From positions 1,361,364-1,425,363 of the forward strand of contig WBMV01007704.1 in NCBI GenBank assembly GCA_013396655.1: a stretch of 64,000 nucleotides of DNA, written 5' to 3'. This document shows, one piece after another, positions 51,301-63,189 of the stretch (its first letter is position 1; each line of letters begins with the position of its first letter). The notes beneath the pieces were generated by a model. It was not told where the DNA came from. It made no database searches and was given only the letters and a program-made list of their open reading frames with translations. A program made the position numbers and the translations under genes. The stretch is from Campylorhamphus procurvoides (Eukaryota > Chordata > Aves > Passeriformes > Dendrocolaptidae).

Positions 51301-54300
51301 ATGCACACATAATAATTAAGCTCCTACACAGTTAAAGACAAGGAATATAGTAGAAGTTACTTTTTTTAAGCTAAGTCTCTGCAGGCCTGTGGCTCCTTAC
51401 CTGGGCACTCTGCAGCAGTTTGCTGTACAATGTCTCCTTCTCATTGTGAGCTAAGATTTTACTCTCCTTGGTGAAATAGGATTTCATTTTGTTCAGTTCT
51501 GCTCCAAAGTTCTTCAGCTGCAATCAACGGGAAGTACAGAAGAGAAAGTTAATGGGAACATAATCCTTCCTGACTCTAGTTCAAAACCTAAACTCAGTGA
51601 CATCCTATACCAAACTAATGATGAATTATGAAAAATACCATCTTTTATCAATTTTGACTCATTTTCATGGAATATATCTTTATTCTTGTGTATCCTTGGC
51701 ATTAGAATCACAGAAAACAATCTCTCTTAATCTACTTTCTCAATTCTAGTGGGATATTCTTACAATGCTTCTGAGTTTTAAATGGAAATTATTTGGGATC
51801 ATTTTTTCCATTTTTAGTATATTTTAAAGGAGATATATCCTTGTGTTCTTCTGACATGCTGGAAGTTCTTAGCTGTTTTCCTTTCAGAAAATATTTTGCC
51901 TACTGTTATTTTGTGACCATTCTGGTTCTCATTTGATTTGAATACATAAATTAACCCCTTTCCCTCGCCATGCAGCATTACCTCTTCATCAGAGCAGGTT
52001 CTCATTACTTCCCACAAACTCCTGTTCACATTCACCAGGAGCTGATCCTGGACATTTGCATACGGTTTTAACCTGAAAAAGGTGCAAGTCTTGTTGCAAT
52101 TGCATTGATCACATAAAGCAGCACATTTGTACTTACAGAACTCATTCCTAAATCTGTAATAAACTTTGATACTGGCATAAAGAGCGTTAACTGTGTTCTT
52201 ATTTTTCCTACATGCAATGTATTAAGTTTCTTCAGGGCATGTCCATGCAACCAGGGGTGAACAAATGAAACTACTGACACTGTGCTTGACTGGAAAAGAA
52301 CTTACTCATCTATTTTCTGAGACAGGGCTTGGCAATCCTCCTCATAAATCCGCAGCTTGGGCCGGTGAACATACTGGCTGTAGATGAGATCCTCTGGGGT
52401 AGGAGGTGCACTCACTGCATACTGGGGCAAACAGGGAAGAAAAGGGAAAAAAAAGTATAGTTTTTAGGAATAGGCACTTCCAATCCATTCAATTCCACTT
52501 TCATGCCTTTTATTTCCTCACACTTCCTTCTTGGATATGTGCCTCTTCCTTAGAGCTCAAAAAGTTAAATTAAATATTGAAAGAGGTTCACTCCCTTTTA
52601 GAGGAACACTTGAAAAACATCTATATGTTATGCAGGTAACAAGAGTGCTCTACAATAAAACAAGCTGACTAGGCTTCATTCAAAATCAAAGTTCCCAAGC
52701 CTTATTGAGCTTTATTCCTCAAATAAATATGAAGCTACCTATAGAGTAAGCTCATAAATAACTGACAGTAATTAATTCCACCCCTTCAGAGAAAGTTTTC
52801 AGGCTTTTTGGGGGTGTCACTAATGCATAGTAGCAGAGTTATTAAGCCTGAAGAATATTTAGGGACAGCTCAGTATGAATAAATTTGTAAAGAAAACTGT
52901 AACTAAGCTGGGACAGTAGTTTGAGTAAAAATGGAAGATATTTAGAAGTCAGACTTCTGTTCTTTATTTCTTCCCTTTTTTCAGGGGAGGAAATAAAGAG
53001 TAGCAATGTTATGGGGCAGCATTTCTTAAGAGAGAGTCCAACAGGTAGTAGGAGTGCAGAGTAGTTGCCATCAGTAAGTAGACACAGGGAGAAGATTAAG
53101 TGAAATGGTTATACCAAGCTTTTAACTCTTACTTTCAAATTTATCATCCTTAAAAGAAGAAAGTAAGAACTAGCATATTTATCCAAGAACAGCAATCCTG
53201 TATAGTTGGTATTTGGTGAGCAGATGGAAATCTATTCTATTTTTCATTTAAAGACCTTTGAGTTGCTAAAAATTAAAGCCCAAAACAACAAAAGGATAAA
53301 ACTTAAGATCAATTATATTATTCCTGTTGAAGAGGAGATACTCACATTGCCTGGCAGGTGGCTGTGCCGGGGCTTCTGAATCAGAACATGAACTTGGAGA
53401 AGGGTAAAAAACTCCCCAACTGTGATGGCACCACTCTGAAATTTCTGTAAATTTGGGGGAAAATACCCAGATAAGTTCATTTTTCAGACAAGAACAGTTA
53501 GTGGTGTATGTAATACTGTAAACACACACAAGAAGTTGGTGTCTTCCAGCCCTGTACATACATACCTCCCATAAATTGTCTTCACAAATGCTGTCTGTGA
53601 GAAGCTGGGACTCCATGTGACTGCTGGGCTGGACTGGGAAAATAGAAAAAGAAAATAGATGGTAGGGTTAATAATACTCTTAAAGGATAAAGAACTCAAG
53701 GTTTGGGACTCTTTTCCCAATGGGAGCCTTACTTGTTAATTCTGTGTCAGCCTTAACAGAATCCAGGGAACTGCTGGCACTGGTATGAGGACAGACAGGG
53801 CTTGCAGCTGAGAGATTTGGAGGTTCTCCACCTTTATCAGCTTCCACTTGGTTCTGAGGCACAACAGCAGAAGTAACCTAACATTAACAAATTAAAAATA
53901 AATAAATATAGATGTATGAGAATCTAAGTGGTTTATTATAGTTGTTTCTTGACATTCAGAATTGTTTCACACATTCTAGAGCTTTATATTCTATATCTTC
54001 ATTTTTTTATACTTATGATTACAAAGTAATTTTTAAGGTCAGATGAATGTTCTGTATTTGTACAGATATTGATTCAACTGCAATTTGTGCTGTCTGTAAC
54101 AAAATTAATTTGAACTAAGCAGCCATGTTTGGATTATAAATTAATTCAGGCCTCCCTGTACCTAAGACCAAACTGGTAAACTTAAGAGAACTAAGACCAT
54201 TTTGCTCAGAAAGAATTAAAAGGATATTATAGAGAGAATGGTTTAAAATGGGCAAGTCCCTTATTCTGCCCATTTTGCCTGGTCCAGGAATGTTGAATAA

Positions 54301-57300
54301 TTAACCTTGATTCTTCTATTTTGGCAAAACAATGAAAAATACAATGACACAGAAAAATGACAGCCAACTGGCCATTAAGAAAAACAAGCAAAAATACCAA
54401 CAGAGCCATTTACACCCCAAAAATTGAATCCAAAGCCCTGTTGCTGTATCCTTACAGTGAGGGATTAGGCTCACCTGCAAATCTTTTGCCTCAGTATCCA
54501 CATTTTCATCCTTCTTGACCTTCTTTGGACTTTGAAGATCCTCCTCCTCTTGTTCCAAAGACCTTTTGGCATTGCAAGTTTTTGTCCCTTCAAACAGATC
54601 CTCTTCCTTGTGGGGGATTTTTTTGCTCATCTCATCACAAACCTTTTCCACAAGTTCAGAGCTGACAGATTCATTGGAATCCATTTCTTCCAGGCACACA
54701 GGGAGAAATTCTTCTGCTATGAACTGAGAAGGGCTAAAGTTCTGCCTGGTGGATTTGACACCTGGAGTTTCCCCAGTGTTTACTGCAGTTGGGGTCTCTG
54801 CTTGGTCTGATTTTGTATTTATGTTTTGTACACTGGGAACAGAAGGATTTCTCCTGTTTGGTAGTTTAGGCTGGAAAATACCCAGAGGGATATTTATTCC
54901 TGAATATTTATCATTAGGTGCCATGCCTACGGGAGCAGCTCCAGATTCCAGACCTGTGTTCTCCTGCTCTTGGGTGTCAAAGAAATTATTTGCTTCACTG
55001 ACAGTGGTTTTTCCCAACCTCAAGGTATCCTCTGTCTGAGCTGAGGATTTGGGTAACTGGTCAGGAAAAGCAGTTTGGGAAGCAGAGAAAGCTGCGGATT
55101 TCCTTCTCAGATCCTTCAGTTTTGAACAAACCTTTAAAATACCTGTTAATTCTGGTGCAAGGTCCCTTGGACTGTCACTGACCAAAGGTTCCTCGGTTTG
55201 TTCAGAGTTTATTTGAAAGTCTTGTGGAGGTGTCTCCCTTTTGGCCAACAGCTCCTCATTTTCCTTGGATTCCTTGTTAGCAGCCAGAACAAGGTTTGCT
55301 CCAGGCAAGCCCAAATCTGGAGCTGAATCTCTACCCTGAGATAAATCCTCTTTCACTACTTGGTTTCTCCAAGTACTAGGAGCATCTGGAGAACACTTCA
55401 AAAGATTTGATCCCTGGATGGGAAGGGCACAATGGGATCCCAAATTGCCGCTTTCTTCCCTGCAATCCACAGGTCCATTACCTCGGAGCTCTGGAGATAC
55501 TCCCTTTGACTGCAGGTTCTCTGGCTCTGGAAGATCCTGTTTCCTGGTTATGGGGACAGAATTACCCGTGGGAAGGTCACAATCCCATGGTGCCTGCACA
55601 TCCACAGTCTTTTCTGGAAGTGACACAGAATAAATGGAATCTGATGCTGTGCCTCTGGGGGCCTTGGTGGCTCCTTTCTCACTAACAAATGCTGAGGCTG
55701 ATGAAGCAGAAGAGGGAATGCTGGGCTTATCCTTAGATGTTGTGGAATAGTCCCCATTCGGGTCTCTTGTATGTGAAGAATCCATTTCACCTCTGGAAGA
55801 CATCATCACACCCTGAGTGTGCAGTGGTGGGTGCTGAGTGCTTGCGTGGAACTCAAATCCATTGATATTGTTGTTAACAGCAACAGTATGGGATGCAGTG
55901 ATTTCCATGTCATCCTGGTTGAGGGCAAACACAACAGTTTTATCAGCAGGAATGGCTGGAATGGGCTGTGGGTTCTGTGCTGTGTGAGTTTTGGTGATGT
56001 CCATATCATCAGCCAAAGCAAAACGGACTGTTGTGCCACCTGCAGCAGTCTCCTGCCCACCCTGCTCAGCCAGGATCCATTCATCCTCACGGAAGTCTCC
56101 TCCCATACTCGGATGAACAGAGTGAGACTTGCTCATTTCCATGGCATCCTGGTAACTAGACAATGGGATTGTGGAGGTGGAGGGAACAGACAGAGGGTTC
56201 TCTGCCAAAGCCACATGGAAAAGTTTGGCCGTTTCCATGTCATTCTCAGCAAACATCGTAACTTGGCTGTTGGGAAGTCCAGCCTCCTTCCCTGAGTTTG
56301 GTTTAACACCACATACAACTTTTCCTGTGGCTTTATCAGCAGAGAAAGACTTGGAAATGTCCACATCAGCCTGGCTACCTGTGAACATAACACTCCTCAC
56401 AGGATGAGCTGAGGAGAGGGAACAGAACCCTTCCTCATCCTGCATGACCTCGTGGCCAATGGCAGCTGTGTGGCTCTGGGTCATCTCCATGTCATCATTC
56501 TCATCACTTGGGGAAAACAAAACAGTCTTTTCCCCTGGTGTACCCTTCAAGCTTTTCCTTCCAGTCCTTTTGGCTGTGCTGAGCGCCCCTTGAGACACAG
56601 CTTTCCCCAGGTATTTATCAACTGCAGCAGGATCAAGTTTAGTTATTTCCATGTCGCAGGAGGAAACACAAGTTTGATTTCCAGAAATCAAAGCTGTGGC
56701 ATCATTTGAAGCTTCACTCTGGAAAATTACTTTTTTGTTTGCTGACGCCATATCATTCCTGGTGACATCCATGTTGGCATCTTCTGAAAACAGGCTTGTT
56801 TTCTCATCAGGAAAATGTTTTAAACTACTCACGGGCAACATTTTCCTGCCAGAAACAGAATTCTCGTGGCCCACAGGCTGCTCCTGATTATTTGCTGTCA
56901 TCGTAGCCCCTTTTTTTAAGGTCGTGATTTCATTTCCATCTTGATCAGGGTATCCAGGTGCTGCTTTTGTTTGGGATAAAACAACGTTGATGGTGTAATC
57001 AGGAACCTTCACCATACAGCTTCCAGTCAAGTCCATGTTTTCACTAGAAGGAAACGCAATAGACTTTCCTCCAAACAAAGGCAACTGGGAACTTCCCCTG
57101 CATGGCTGGGACGTCCCGGCTCGCAACCCATCAGCTGAGGGGGCAGTTTTTAAATCCTCTCCTGAGGAAACTGCTTTACTTATTGGAAAATGTCTCTCAG
57201 AATCTACTCGAGTTGGCAGTACTTTATTTACTGCCCTCACGGGGTGGGTTTTCTCTTGCTTCCCTGAGTTTTGGCAATCTGCATTTATTCCTAATACTGT

Positions 57301-60300
57301 TCCAGGTTGTTCGTTGCCTCTCATTGCAGAGGGAACGGACTTTTTGCTGAAAATAAATGAACCACTTGGAGCCAAAGGAGTAACAATTTGCTTTTTCGTG
57401 TTCGTTTTCAAATCCCCACATTCCATTGTTGCAGTTTGACTTGTGATATCCACACCACGGCAACTGGAAAATGGGAAGGGTTGGTTCTGCAGCTGCTTGG
57501 ATACTGCATTATTTTGATTACTATTTTTTGATTCTTGTTCTGTGTTAGTAAGAGCAAAATCAAAGGCAGCAGGATGAGCTTTGGTTATATCCATGCTTTG
57601 ATCACCTGAAAATGCAATTGTTCTATCATTTGTGCAGGAAACTGAAAGATTTGGAACAGTTTTCTCCAAAGGTTGTGATACAACTTCTTGGCTTTGAAAA
57701 GGCAGGGATGCACTGGTGTCAGTGAAAACATCCTCAGGGACTCCTCTGTTTTGCTTTTGGAACAAACACATACTCTTGGCACAGGAACTTGGATCATTTG
57801 CCTGGAAGTTGTTTTTTCCAAACTGCTTATCAAGCATTATCATCTGAAGATCTTTGGTTTTCATTTCCATAGCCTGGCTCCTACTCATCACCTCAATATT
57901 TTTCTTGTCCGTGTCTATGGAATATACACCCTCAATGACATTTTTGTTCTGGTTCTTTCTTGGATTGATTTTACAGGGCATTTGCTTGGTTTCTGCAGTT
58001 GTCCCACTGCTTTGATCATTGATGACAACAGCATGGCATTTTGTTATTTCCATTTCTTCCTGCTCAGTTTCACTGGAGGCTGTGGATCTGTTATCCAGAA
58101 AATGAGGTTTGCAGGTGGCAGAGGGAAATTTGTTATCAACGTTCTTTCCATCTTCCTTAACATAGGCTTTAGTCAAGTCCATGTCTTCTTCTGGGAATAT
58201 TACTGTCTTCTCACCTGAAGAAACAAGCTGAGAGTGTGCAGAGGGATGAAACCTGCTCTGTGGAACACCTGAATTTGTACGTGAGCCAAACCTAGAATTT
58301 GCTGCAGGAGGAGCAGGAGCTTGGGACACATTTTCTATGTGTCCAACTGAGGCTGAAGGCAGGTCAAGTGCACTGGTTTTACAGGACACAGAAGCTCCAT
58401 TATCTCCAGGGGTCAGACCCTTTGGAATGCCCCTGTCCCCACATACCAGGTGTCTGTTCCCTGCTAGCACAGGGTTTGTACTCACTGGCTTTTCACAAGC
58501 TTTATGACATAAACCATCCGTTTCAGTGGTGCTGTTGTTACAGATGATGTCTGTGTAATCCCCAGTCATTTCCATGTCCTCACACTTAGAAAACACTACA
58601 GTTTTGTCCTCTCTGAAGACAATCTCAGAGGAAATGCAGCCTCGGATGGCAGGCACTGTTCTGGCCTCCTGTCTCACCACTCTCAGCACTGCGGGGGCTC
58701 CTCTGTCTTCAGCATTTGCTGCTTTCCTGTCTGCACAGAGCTGAGGGTCCTGCTGAACAATCAAGCTCTGTTTAGATGCTCTCTTTGGCACTGTGGATAG
58801 GGAATCCTTTTGGAAGTGGAGACTTTGATTCCCGACACCCAAGAAGGGAAAGGACACTTTTGCTGTGTGACTGGTTGTCATGTCCATCCCGTCGTCTGTG
58901 AAGGCCTGGGTGACCTCCACACACTCCAACTGCTCTGGTGGAGCCTCACCAACACCAGAGAATGGAACTTTAACATCAGCTGCCTGACATTTTGTCATTT
59001 CCATCCCACCTTCTTGCCCTTGAAAGACTTTTGTTACATTGCAGGTGTCCAGTGGCTCATGGGAATAGACAAATTCCTCAGATGATGGTGTCATGTTTTC
59101 AGAGCCTTGGGAAGGGACAAAGAAAACATTCTCCTTGTCAGGTCCCTCAGCAGGATTTGGTGCCTTCTCACTTGACTTCAGGCTCAGCAGAAACTCATTG
59201 AAATTTATTTTTTTGACAGCAGAAGTCTCTTCCTGCTGTTCCAGAGATGGGCACAGGTGGTTTGTGGAGTTGGGAAGCAAACTGAATTCTTTGCTCATTT
59301 CTGCCTTGCCGTGGCTGGGGTTTAGCCCAGTCAAGAAGGAGGTGATGTCTATTTTCTCAGCTTTGTCAGCCTGCTGGTTCCTGATATTCCGGGAGATCAC
59401 AGCCGTGTGACTGGCTGTCATCTCCATCTCATTCTCCTCCAAGAAGATCTGCGTGGTATCCTGCCTGTTTGGAATAGCCTGGTCCACTTCATGCCACTAA
59501 AAAATAAAAATAAAAAAAGGAAAGAATTCAGAGACTGACACTTTAAACAAAAGATCAGTGGTTTATTCTATATAAAAGAAAGGTCAACTAATGCAGTCTT
59601 CAGGTTCTAGGTCTATGTATCTTTCTTTTTTTAAAAAGCAGGCCTCCCTGATAAGCAATAACATATTCAAAGAAAGGACAATTGCTTAATTACTCATCAT
59701 ATTTAAATTACCTTTTTATGAAAGAATGTGTCTCATTTTACATTTCATATCCAGACACATCTTACAGAACAATAAACAATTACTGAGGCTTATGGATCAG
59801 TATTTTCTGTTTCTCTACAATGTGATTTCCACCTTTTATTTTAGGGAGCTGCATTTATTATGCACCTGTTCCTAAGCAGCACCACCAGGCTGGATGTTTT
59901 AAAACACTTTTCCACCACTGATTAGGGAGATTTTATTCTCTTTAACAGAGAGGATTTACAGTTTCGAGGCTGGGGGTAAAAACTGGCCAGTAATAAGATA
60001 CAACACTACACTTTATCAAGTATAATGAATATATTAAGAATACCTTCATGTTCACTCCAAATTATATTTGTTATTTTATAAATAATATAACCAGACCCAT
60101 CTGAAACATGGGCTCCTTTGTATATTCTTAAATAAAAAATTAATACAGTACTGAGAAGTTAGAGAACAATTTCAATTGACAGAGTTGTTTATATTGCAGC
60201 TTAATGCCTATTAGATTAGGAAAATATTTCAAAAGACAGAATATTCACTTTCAAAAGAATTTTCTGTGAACACACAAAGGTTTATTTTTTAGGCTGCTAA

Positions 60301-62822
60301 CATTTCTCATCATTTACTACACTAATTTTTGTGATATATTTTGATCACTGGTATTTTCAGCACCAATAAACTAAAAGCCTTCACATACCTCAGTCTGCTG
60401 CACCAAAGCCTGGATGGGGGCATGAAGCAAAGTGTTCATCCCTGTGGAAAGAAAAGGGAACACTCATTATTGTGCTATTTGCTTATCATTTTATCCATAG
60501 TGTTGAATTTCAATGCACTGAATAAATAAACACAATTAAATCCGAATTTATTCTGAAAAATATTTTCCTTGCTCCCTTCAGCATGTGGAAGAGCCACCCT
60601 GACTTCTAGAATAGGATCTTGGTGAACAGCTTTGTGGGACAAAGCCCATTCAGGGAGAGTTCTCCCAAATCAGGAAGATTGCTCTAGGCATGGTAAAATC
60701 ACTCAAGTACAACCGATAGCTTTAAATAAAGATAGTAATTTTGTTATTAAATCTGTTTCCCAACTCACCAGTGATCTCACACAAAGCAGCTTCAGGTTCT
60801 TCATTCCTACAAAAAGTGAGTTAGATAAAGATTTTGTTTGAAGTTTTCAAAGATTTCAGTTTGCTAAAAGGTTTCAAAGAGAACTCGAACAATAAATTGA
60901 ACAGGCAGAGAATTGTGTTGCACAGAATTCTGTGGCAGAGTCCATGTGGGATTGGGCAGCAGATACCAGACACTACTTATATACCTTCAATATATTCTAA
61001 TTTGAGTCACAATCTTATTTCCCCATGAAATTATCTCATCTTTGCATCCCACAAGCTACTGCTCAACATACAGGGGCACTTTAATTCCTCAGTGGCAAAT
61101 AAGAAACATAAATTCTTTATTTTTCACAGAATCTATGAAATTCCCCTTCACAAATACTAAGTGTCTAAATCTATTCTTTTACCACCAGGTCACTTTAATT
61201 TTAAAAATCCCATCACTGTGTTTTATCTACAAGAACTTTGAGGCCAGACTAACACTTTCTCTACCTTCCAGGAAAAAGGTTTGGTAATAAATATGGAATA
61301 ATAATAAATATCTATCAGGCATGATACTTACGTATTAGTAAAGACATCATCCTTATCTGTTGCACTCTCTAAAAATAGTAAGAACACAATAACATCACAG
61401 TGTGAGAAGCATGATATGGTTAGACTCGATTATCTTAAAGGTCTTTTCCAATTCTGATCCTATAAAATTTGAGACAAGAGTGAACTGCACAGAAACTGTT
61501 CTGAAATTCTCACTCTTCATGTTTCTTCTCATGGCAAAACCTCTGTTACTAAGGGGGTTTCAGTCAGCACATGATAAAAAGCCGAACATGTTGTTCCTTA
61601 TCTCAGACTGATAGGCTTGACTTCTTAAATTCAAGTTAAAATCTTGTTATTAATAGCCTGGGAACCCTGTCAAGAGAAGAAAAAAGGAGTTTTACCTGTA
61701 TTTTCTGTCTCTGCTTTGCTGTTCTTAAGATCTCGCTGGAAGACTCTGCAGCTAAGAACAAAGAAACCAGTTTTTTAAAATACAAAACCAACTCTTTCAA
61801 AGCAAATTGAAAACAAAATAATCAGCCCAAATTTCAATTATTTTTACATGTTCTGAAGTGAGATATCAAAAGCCAGAAGTCTACTGAACCAAATCAACCA
61901 TCCAGGGAGAAGATATTATTACATGATGCCATTTTGATACTTAAGATCAAAAAGATCACTAAAAAATTTAATGGGAAATAAAAATCCCTAACTATAATAA
62001 ATTCACTGAATTGTTGGGTTTGGTTTAATTTTTTTCCAGCTGGGAAGAGAATATGGAAAATGGCTCTCAAACCAACCCAATACAAAAATATAAATATATA
62101 TAAATAATATATGTGTATATATATGTATATAAAATACTAAAAGCAACTTCTTGCTGCTTACAGTCATTTGTGAGTATTCAGTGAGGGCAATTTTAGGGGA
62201 AAATAGATTATTCCCTGCATTTTATGCTTAAATAAAGGATGTAGATCTGCATCCTTCAGCTCACACTTACTTGATGGTGTTGGCAAAGCTGACACGACGT
62301 GAGCTCTTCCTTCGTTTCTCTATATTAATATCCTGCCAATAAAGAACACAAGAGTTTGTTAACCATGAGCACAGCTTTTCATGGAACACAAACAAAAATG
62401 GTATGTCATTAAAAATGGTGCATTAAAACCACCTGCATTATTCCAGTGACTCAGTTTAATCAGCAACACGTCGAGGACCATCGGGAAAAAAGAACGTGAT
62501 AGACCTACCTGGGTCAGTTCATTCCCATTTCCTAGATCATCCAGAGGATTTCGCGGAGCCTTTAAAATCTGAAAGAGAATAGTTGAGATCAGCTACCACT
62601 CCAACAGATGATTTCTTGGATGGAGAGAGTTTCTAGGAGCCAGCAGTGCCTCTCAGTCTAACAAGCTCTTCTGGAATGTTTTTCTTCAACTTCAGTGAGA
62701 AAGAAAAGTCCTCTCCCAGCTTCCCTTTCCTCCTTCCCTCCCTCACAGAGTTTTATTTTGAGGAATGCTGTAAGTTACTCACAGAGGACAGTCGCTTTCC
62801 CCTGATGTGTTCGGTGTTATCA
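45316..62822 (-). CDS. KNL1: Kinetochore scaffold 1 (KNL1/CASC5), 24 exons, about 2302 codons; N-terminal coding exon outside window
   Basis: Outer-kinetochore scaffold of the KMN network that recruits BUB3-BUB1/BUBR1, PP1 and ZWINT and binds MIS12. Exons: 62822-62783, 62568-62509, 62332-62271, 61745-61696, 61368-61332, 60806-60769, 60441-60389, 59496-54475, 53877-53733, 53633-53566, 53444-53346, 52421-52306, 52072-51982, 51517-51401, 50906-50819, 50449-50396, 49975-49936, 49816-49715, 49279-49179, 48914-48846, 48702-48593, 46866-46748, 45650-45528, 45421-45316. All phases close. Landmarks in order: PP1-binding SSILK (across 62783/62568) and RVSF (62285-62296); BUB1/BUBR1-binding KI motifs KIDITSFL and KINFNEFL at the start of the giant exon; about 18 MELT-like repeats; a Lys-rich NLS-like KKVKK; a coiled coil (51.5-49.7 kb); and tandem RWD domains ending ...LLQNPR. 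The first base completes a codon from a missing upstream exon. Confidence 0.96.
46640..46735 (-). mobile_element. CR1-like fragment, reverse orientation, KNL1 intron
   Basis: AGAATCACAGAATATCCTGA then GCTGGAAGGGACCTTCAAGG and GAGTCCAACTCC match the reverse-strand end of avian CR1 elements. It lies about 10 bases from the exon at 46748. Confidence 0.7.
46962..48175 (+). mobile_element. Possible solo LTR in a KNL1 intron
   Basis: A 1.2-kb block starting TGTAGTGATGCCTTAGGG and ending CCCTTACGGCA (TG...CA ends), with internal TATA-like GGTTATAAAA near 47349, a CA microsatellite, and AGTAAA near the right end. It looks unlike the surrounding AT-rich introns and resembles avian ERV LTRs. No convincing target-site duplication was found, so the call is weak. 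Confidence 0.35.
47418..47455. repeat. (CA)n microsatellite
   Basis: Imperfect CA dinucleotide run with ACAT and ACTC interruptions in a KNL1 intron. Confidence 0.9.
51198..51250 (-). mobile_element. Short CR1-like fragment, reverse orientation, KNL1 intron
   Basis: AGAGAATCGCTGAATGGTTT GAGTTGGAAAGGACCCTAAA resembles the reverse-strand CR1 3' end. About 50 bases only. Confidence 0.6.
55885..59427 (-). repeat. KNL1: MELT-like repeat array in one KNL1 exon
   Basis: About 18 protein-level repeats with core M-[E/D]-[M/I/L/V]-T, many preceded by a T-V/I-x-F element (KTVVF, KTVIF, RTIAF, KTVLF) and some followed by SHT. The first is MEMTASHT (59404-59427) and the last MEITASHT (55885-55908). Strong forms also include MDMTTSHT, MEMTQSHT and MDITKTHT; decayed ones include MEMKTKDL, VDITSQTA, VDISKSFS and METAKLFH. 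In the family, MPS1-phosphorylated MELT threonines bind BUB3. The array sits in a single 5022-nt exon (54475-59496). Confidence 0.92.
61405..61465 (+). mobile_element. Short CR1-like tail fragment, KNL1 intron
   Basis: GGTTAGACTCGATTATCTTA then AAGGTCTTTTCCAATTCTGA matches the degenerate CR1 tail pattern. Weak and short. Confidence 0.5.
62085..62132. repeat. AT-rich simple repeat
   Basis: Imperfect TA/TATG runs (ATATATATGTATATA and similar) in a KNL1 intron. Confidence 0.85.
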
Positions 62823-63189
62823 CTGAAGGGGAAAAAGGAAAACAGGTATTAGGGCAGAAAATTGCACCAAGGTGTTTCCTGAACAACCCTGCCACGGTTT
62901 TGAGGTTACTAAACTGCTTTCTGTCATTTTTACAAGTGTGAAATTAAATAAACAACTTTCTTGGAACATTTTGATCATTTCAGCTCTGGTTCCCAAAGAA
63001 TAAGCTTTAGAAAACTCAGATTGCCCTCCCAGCCCCTTAGTCAGTTCATCTCCGGACAAATCCATTGCTATGAAATCCTCTCAGAGCTTCCCAAACACCA
63101 TCAGAGAAACTCCCTGTTCTGTTCACCATGGAAAATTTAATTCAAGGGATGTTGGAGTGCATGAAGAAAAGTTTTGCCTCTAAAGCACA

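Noticed and set aside
54532..59410. Many + strand open frames opposite the giant KNL1 exon
   Set aside because: Antisense shadows of a 5-kb coding exon; no splice structure or protein resemblance.
62820..63065. Minus-strand open frame starting MDLSGDEL as the KNL1 N-terminus
   Set aside because: It begins with MD like KNL1, but there is no usable GT donor after the first codons and the following residues do not resemble the protein; the frame also overlaps intron sequence.
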